Shown here in pieces: positions 21,163-24,115 of a stretch of DNA of 24,115 bases (positions are counted from its first letter, which is position 1; every line of letters begins with the position of its first letter). The notes beneath the pieces are model-generated. The model was not told the origin of the DNA. It was given only the letters and a program-made list of their open reading frames with translations, and searched no databases. The stretch comes from an uncultured Actinomycetes bacterium (GTDB lineage Bacteria; Actinomycetota; Acidimicrobiia; Acidimicrobiales; Acidimicrobilacustridaceae): contig CAMFLJ010000010.1 in assembly GCA_945957335.1 (NCBI GenBank), forward strand, positions 1-24,115, in the 5' to 3' direction. The translations under genes were made by a program, and so were the position numbers.

Positions 21163-22038
21163 GTGGACGTCACATTCTTCGGGGTGCGGGGCTCTACGCC
21201 CTGTGCCGGCGAGAGCACAGCGCGCTACGGCGGCAACACGTCGTGCGTCGTCCTGTCGTCGCCCGGCCACGAGCCGATCCTGTTCGACCTCGGCACGGGC
21301 CTGCGCTACTTCGGCCAGTGCGTCCCCGCCGGCCAGCCGCTCCGGGCCCACGCCCTCGTGACCCACCTCCACTGGGACCACGTGCAGGGCCTGCCCTTCT
21401 GCCCGCCGCTGCTGCGCCGCGGCTCGCGGCTCGAGGTCGTCGGCCCCGCCCACGAGGGCGTCGACTTCGGTGAGGCCTTCGACCAGCTGATGCGTCCGCC
21501 CTACTTCCCGGTGCGCGCCCACCAGCTCGAGAGCGAGATCACCTTCACCACGATGGAGCCGGGCGAGGCGAGGCTGATCGCCGGCGCCACCGTCACCGCC
21601 GCCCACGTGCCCCACACCGACACCACCTTCGGCTACCGGGTCGAGCGCGACGGCGTGTCGGTCGCCTACGTGAGCGACCACCAGCAGCCGGCCGACCCCG
21701 AGCACGTCGACCCGGCGGTGCTCGAGCTGTGCCGCGGGGTCGATCTTCTGATCCACGACGCCCAGTACACCGAGGCCGAGTTCGCGGCGAAGTCCACGTG
21801 GGGCCACTGCACCATCGGCTACGCCATGCACGTGGCGGCCACCGCCGGCGCCAAGCGGCTCGTGCTCTTCCACCACGACCCCGAGCACGACGACGACACC
21901 CTCGACCTGCTGGCGCTGGCCGCGGCCGAGAGCGGCGCCCGCCTCGGCCTCGACCAGGTGATCGTCGCCGCCGAGGGTCTCCGCGTCGCGCTTCGCCCCC
22001 AGCGGGCCACCGTCACGGCCGCGGTGGGCCGGGCCTAA
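21163..22038 (+). CDS. MBL-fold metallo-hydrolase (RNase Z / phosphodiesterase-like)
   Basis: The 291-residue protein has FFGVRGSTPCAGESTARYGGNTSCVVL at the N-terminus and the metal motif THLHWDH with His68, His70, Asp72 and His73. Later HVPHTDTTFGYRV, YVSDHQ, LLIHDAQYTEAEF and LVLFHHDPEHDDD supply the remaining His/Asp ligands. The VRGSTP...RYGGNTSC pattern is the one found in free-standing bacterial MBL proteins of the RNase Z/cyclic-phosphodiesterase type, but the substrate is not known. The GTG start at 21163 is preferred over a longer in-frame ORF because of the strong Shine-Dalgarno just upstream and because the family homology begins there. The flavin reductase follows after 12 bases. 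Confidence 0.9.
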   Translation: MDVTFFGVRGSTPCAGESTARYGGNTSCVVLSSPGHEPILFDLGTGLRYFGQCVPAGQPLRAHALVTHLHWDHVQGLPFCPPLLRRGSRLEVVGPAHEGVDFGEAFDQLMRPPYFPVRAHQLESEITFTTMEPGEARLIAGATVTAAHVPHTDTTFGYRVERDGVSVAYVSDHQQPADPEHVDPAVLELCRGVDLLIHDAQYTEAEFAAKSTWGHCTIGYAMHVAATAGAKRLVLFHHDPEHDDDTLDLLALAAAESGARLGLDQVIVAAEGLRVALRPQRATVTAAVGRA

Positions 22039-22041
22039 GCT
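22036..22041 (+). promoter_or_regulatory. Possible -10 box (TAAGCT) for the flavin reductase
   Basis: TAAGCT includes the stop codon of the MBL gene and ends 9 bases before the GTG at 22051. No Shine-Dalgarno is visible, so an internal leaderless promoter is possible. Confidence 0.35.
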
Positions 22042-22050
22042 CCACCGCTC

Positions 22051-22548
22051 GTGAGCGAACATCCCGACGGCCCCACCTTCGATTCCGCCAAGTACCGCCA
22101 GGTCCTCGGCCACTTCCCGACCGGTGTCACGGTCATCACCGCGATCACCGACGGGACCCCGGTGGGCATGGCGATCGGCTCGTTCGCGTCGCTGTCGCTC
22201 GATCCGGCCCAGGTGCTGTTCTGCCCGGCCAAGACCTCGAGCAGCTGGCCGAAGATCCAGGCCGCCGGCAAGTTCTGCGTGAACATCCTCTCCGAGGACC
22301 AGGAGGACGTCAGCCGCGTCTTCGCCTCCAAGGCCGACGACAAGTTCGCCGAGATCGGCTGGCGCCGGTCGGGCAACGGCTCGCCCATCATCGACGGCGT
22401 GCTGGCCTACATCGACTGCGACATCGCCGGTGTGCTCGACGGTGGCGACCACGACATCGTCGTCGGCGCGGTGAACGACCTCGAGGTCCGCCACGAGGGT
22501 GGCCCGCTGGTGTTCTTCCGCGGCGGCTACGGCCGGGTCACCTTCTAG
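22051..22548 (+). CDS. Flavin reductase (FMN-binding split-barrel) family protein
   Basis: The 165-residue protein is of the flavin reductase-like domain type. YRQVLGHFPTGVTVITAITDGTPVGMAIGSFASLSLDPAQVLFCPAKTSSSW carries the FMN-contact region (FPTGV.V.T, then SF.SLS.DP). FCVNILSEDQEDVSRVFAS and a C-terminal GGPLVFFRGGYGR are also typical. Such proteins supply reduced flavin to partner monooxygenases or act alone as reductases. The VFFRGGYG ending is common in actinobacterial members. No monooxygenase lies beside it, so the partner is unknown. The carbonic-anhydrase-like gene starts 4 bases after its stop, making them an operon. Confidence 0.9.
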   Translation: MSEHPDGPTFDSAKYRQVLGHFPTGVTVITAITDGTPVGMAIGSFASLSLDPAQVLFCPAKTSSSWPKIQAAGKFCVNILSEDQEDVSRVFASKADDKFAEIGWRRSGNGSPIIDGVLAYIDCDIAGVLDGGDHDIVVGAVNDLEVRHEGGPLVFFRGGYGRVTF

Positions 22549-22552
22549 GGCC

Positions 22553-23071
22553 GTGCCGATCTACGCGCTGGGCGAGGTCGAGCCGAGGATCCACCCCGAC
22601 GCGTTCGTCCACCCCGACGCGGTCGTGATCGGCGACGTCGAGATCGGCCCCGAGTCGTCGATCTGGCCGTGCGCCGTGCTCCGGGGTGACAACGGCGGCA
22701 TCCGCATCGGGGCCCGCACGTCGATCCAGGACGGCTCGGTCATCCACTGCATCCCGCCCGTGCCGACCGTCGTCGGCGACGACTGCGTGATCGGCCACAT
22801 GGTGCACCTCGAGGGCTGCACGGTGGAGGACGCCGCCCTCGTCGGCAACGGCGCCGTGGTGCTGCACTTCGCCACGATCCGCACGGGCGCCCTGGTGGGC
22901 TCCAACGCGGTGGTCACCGACAACACCGACGTGCCCACCGGCTTCATGGCCCTCGGCGTGCCGGCCAAGCTCCGCGAGGGCGGCGACAAGCTCGCCCGCA
23001 TCCGCGACGACGCCTGGACCTACGTCGAGAAGTGCCGTCGCTACAAGGCCGAGCTGCGCCGCATCGACTGA
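22553..23071 (+). CDS. Gamma-class carbonic anhydrase-like left-handed beta-helix protein
   Basis: The 172-residue protein shows hexapeptide repeats (IGDVEIG, IRIGART, VVGDDCVIG, ALVGNGAVV, ALVGSNAVV) of a left-handed beta-helix followed by a C-terminal helix. WPCAVLRGDNG carries the conserved Arg44 and Asp46. Metal-ligand candidates are His65 (VIHC) and His82 (IGH). The canonical third ligand, in the LHG motif five residues after the second, is Glu87 here (GHMVHLEGC), with an extra His85. Zn or Fe binding and CO2 hydration are therefore uncertain, and acetyltransferase-like or PaaY-like roles remain open. The GTG start at 22553 is where family homology begins; it lies 4 bases after the flavin reductase stop. 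Confidence 0.85.
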   Translation: MPIYALGEVEPRIHPDAFVHPDAVVIGDVEIGPESSIWPCAVLRGDNGGIRIGARTSIQDGSVIHCIPPVPTVVGDDCVIGHMVHLEGCTVEDAALVGNGAVVLHFATIRTGALVGSNAVVTDNTDVPTGFMALGVPAKLREGGDKLARIRDDAWTYVEKCRRYKAELRRID

Positions 23072-23096
23072 TCGGTGCCGGGGGCCCGAGCGTGGC

Positions 23097-23618
23097 TCAG
23101 GTGCCGGAGCCGGCCGCCCCGGAGCCCAGCCAGGTGAACGGGCCCCAGTGGATGTTGCGCAGCACCCAGAACGCCACGACCACCACGCCGGCGGCGATGC
23201 CCCAGGCAGCGGGGTGCTTCACCCGGAGCGTGGGCCTGCCCCGCAGCGTGCGCACCTTGTTGACCGCCAGCCACACCACCGCGGCCACGGCGGCCACGAC
23301 GAACAGGGCGTTGTGGTCGAGGGCCCGCACCGGGTGCCCGGTGAGTAGCGCGTGCAGCGCACGGGTGATCCCGCAGCCGGGGCAGTCGAGCCCGGTCATG
23401 GCCTTGAACGGGCACACCGGGTACCACGACGCCGGCTTGTTGGGGTCGGAGATCGCCAGGTAGGCGCAGCCCGCCGCGGTCGCGCCGGCCAGCATCCAGG
23501 TGGTGGCCCGGGTGGTGGGCGTGCGCCGGTGGACGGGCCGGGCGGCCGGGGCGTCCGTGTCGTCGTCGTCGCCGACGGGTGACCCGTGGGGGGCGGTGGG
23601 CGGCGGGGCCGGCAGCAC
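23097..23618 (-). CDS. DUF2752 membrane protein
   Basis: The 173-residue protein has an Asp/Pro-rich cytoplasmic N-terminus and three hydrophobic segments at about residues 40-57, 104-121 and 137-155. Between the first two is the DUF2752 signature CPFKAMTGLDCPGCGITRA with Cys69, Cys79 and Cys82, followed by LLTGHPVRALDHNAL. The cysteine-rich motif suggests metal binding or a disulfide, but no function is known to me. The GTG start at 23618 is fixed by a -10 box 7 bases upstream. It converges with the carbonic-anhydrase-like gene (25 bases between stops) and is divergent from the chimeric ORF. Confidence 0.85.
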   Translation of the reverse strand: MLPAPPPTAPHGSPVGDDDDTDAPAARPVHRRTPTTRATTWMLAGATAAGCAYLAISDPNKPASWYPVCPFKAMTGLDCPGCGITRALHALLTGHPVRALDHNALFVVAAVAAVVWLAVNKVRTLRGRPTLRVKHPAAWGIAAGVVVVAFWVLRNIHWGPFTWLGSGAAGSGT

Positions 23619-23625
23619 GAGGGCG

Positions 23626-23631
23626 AGTGTA
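23626..23631 (-). promoter_or_regulatory. -10 box (TACACT on the minus strand) for the DUF2752 gene, leaderless
   Basis: TACACT ends 7 bases before the GTG at 23618 with no Shine-Dalgarno between. Confidence 0.55.
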
Positions 23632-23664
23632 GGCCCGGGTGCGCGGGGGAGGGCGGCCCCTGTC

Positions 23665-23670
23665 TAGGGT
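23665..23670 (+). promoter_or_regulatory. -10 box (TAGGGT) for the chimeric ORF, leaderless
   Basis: CTAGGGT ends 8 bases before the ATG at 23679. It would be the original promoter of the LLM-class gene whose 5' end remains here. Confidence 0.55.
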
Positions 23671-23678
23671 GCCGGACC

Positions 23679-23933
23679 ATGGATCTCGGACGCGTCGGCA
23701 TCTGGCAGTACCAGCTCGATCAGGTTCCCTCCTCGAAGGCGAAGGAGATCGCCGCCGAGGTGGAGGAGATGGGCTACGGCACGTGCGCGCTGGCGGTGCC
23801 CGTGCACGACCGCTCGGGCGAGGTGGTCGCTGCCCTCGGGCTGGTGACCCGCAAGCTGCGCAAGGACATCGTGAAGTTCGCGCCCGCGCTGCAGGTGGCC
23901 TCGGCGTCCATCACCCGGCGTATGGCGGTCTGA
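23679..23933 (+). pseudogene. Chimeric ORF: N-terminus of an LLM F420 oxidoreductase joined to the C-terminus of an IclR-family regulator
   Basis: This 84-residue ORF combines parts of two unrelated families in one open frame. Residues 1-34 (MDLGRVGIWQYQLD, then EIAAEVEEMGYG) are the start of an LLM-class F420-dependent oxidoreductase, which would normally run about 300 residues. Residues 32-84 (GYGTCALAVPVHDRSGEVV, then LRKDIVKFAPALQVASASITRR) are the end of an IclR-type effector-binding domain, normally preceded by a helix-turn-helix and about 200 residues. The junction lies near the GGCTACGGC at 23772-23780. The product has no DNA-binding part and no flavin barrel, so it is presumably non-functional. 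The leaderless promoter is intact. pobA follows. A real deletion or an assembly join are both possible. Confidence 0.75.
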
Positions 23934-23939
23934 CGCGCC

Positions 23940-23954
23940 TTCCGTTCAACGGAA
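23940..23954. promoter_or_regulatory. 15-bp palindrome, IclR-operator-like, upstream of pobA
   Basis: TTCCGTT-C-AACGGAA is a perfect 7-bp inverted repeat with a single central base, 7 bases after the truncated IclR-like ORF and 45 bases before the pobA ATG. Its TTCC/GGAA outer arms are in keeping with IclR-family operators, many of which regulate aromatic catabolism. It is inferred to be the binding site of the pobA regulator whose C-terminal remnant lies beside it. Confidence 0.55.
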
Positions 23955-23999
23955 GCCATGCCTTCCCACGGCAGCCGCGGAGCGTGGAGCATGCCGGAC

Positions 24000-24115
24000 A
24001 TGCGCACCCAGGTCGCCATCGTCGGTTCAGGGCCCTCCGGCCTCCTCCTCTCGCACATCCTCGCCGCGCACGGCATCGAGTCGGTCGTGGTCGAGAACCG
24101 CTCGCAGGACTACGT
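24000..24115 (+). CDS. pobA: 4-hydroxybenzoate 3-monooxygenase, N-terminal end only
   Basis: Only the first 38 codons are in the window. MRTQVAIVGSGPSGLLLSHILAAHGIESVVVENRSQDY has the FAD dinucleotide-binding GxGxxG (GSGPSG, residues 9-14) and the E-x-R-S-x-x-Y-type ending that I recall from the start of PobA proteins. PobA hydroxylates 4-hydroxybenzoate to protocatechuate with NAD(P)H and O2. The ATG at 24000 has a weak GGAG (23986-23989) 10 bases upstream. The adjacent IclR remnant and palindrome agree with regulated aromatic catabolism. Other FAD aromatic hydroxylases share the GxGxxG motif, so the call depends on the flanking residues. Confidence 0.8.
   Translation, partial: MRTQVAIVGSGPSGLLLSHILAAHGIESVVVENRSQDY

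Noticed and set aside
1..24115. Search by eye for CRISPR arrays, prophage, insertion-sequence ends, toxin-antitoxin or defence genes
   Set aside because: No regularly spaced direct repeats, transposase, integrase or defence-type domains were seen; the window reads as ordinary chromosome with metabolic genes.

Overview
The window is a very GC-rich (roughly 70% or more), gene-dense stretch of bacterial chromosome. Its gene content points to an actinobacterium: two F420/LLM-type oxidoreductase sequences, a DinB/mycothiol-dependent maleylpyruvate-isomerase-like protein, DUF2752, a short MutY, and many GTG starts. Start codons preceded directly by a TANNNT box suggest abundant leaderless transcripts. 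Acidimicrobiia is my best guess at class level, but that is inference. I see no rRNA, tRNA, CRISPR array, insertion sequence or prophage. No gene-free stretch exceeds about 145 bases.

Layout. 1-8138: the tail of a VOC-fold protein, an LLM oxidoreductase (-), an orphan ABC-type solute-binding lipoprotein, class II fumarase (fumC), a thioredoxin-fold protein without CXXC (-), a four-helix membrane protein, an IF-2B-fold protein coupled to a nucleoside hydrolase, and an aldo/keto reductase (-). 8260-11470: an apparent operon of dienelactone hydrolase, a DUF885 metallopeptidase-like protein and a secreted sedolisin (S53) peptidase. 11512-13451: a Chloroflexus-type malyl-CoA/beta-methylmalyl-CoA lyase and a second CitE-like protein. 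13462-18120 (all -): a PatB/MalY-type aminotransferase, a long acyl-CoA dehydrogenase resembling methylsuccinyl-CoA dehydrogenase, and a D-aminoacylase-type amidohydrolase. 18196-21074: a DinB-fold protein, a MaoC hydratase resembling the one in actinobacterial ethylmalonyl-CoA operons, a methyltransferase and mutY. 21163-23618: an MBL-fold hydrolase, a flavin reductase, a gamma-carbonic-anhydrase-like protein and DUF2752 (-). 23679-24115: a small chimeric ORF followed by the start of pobA.

How the genes work together. The lyase, second CitE-like protein, long acyl-CoA dehydrogenase and MaoC protein together would cover the lower half of the ethylmalonyl-CoA pathway (methylsuccinyl-CoA to mesaconyl-CoA to beta-methylmalyl-CoA to glyoxylate plus propionyl-CoA, with malyl-CoA formation and hydrolysis). 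Their genes are interleaved with unrelated ones. The promoters of the lyase and the dehydrogenase share 17 of the 21 bases before the ATG, and each contains a palindrome over the -10 box, which suggests a common regulator. No crotonyl-CoA carboxylase/reductase or ethylmalonyl-CoA mutase lies in the window.

Most notable oddity. The ORF at 23679-23933 begins as an LLM-class oxidoreductase and continues, after a Gly-Tyr-Gly junction, as the last part of an IclR-family regulator. A perfect TTCCGTT-C-AACGGAA palindrome (IclR-operator-like) and pobA follow. This looks like the scar of a deletion, or an assembly chimera, that removed the DNA-binding half of a pobA regulator.
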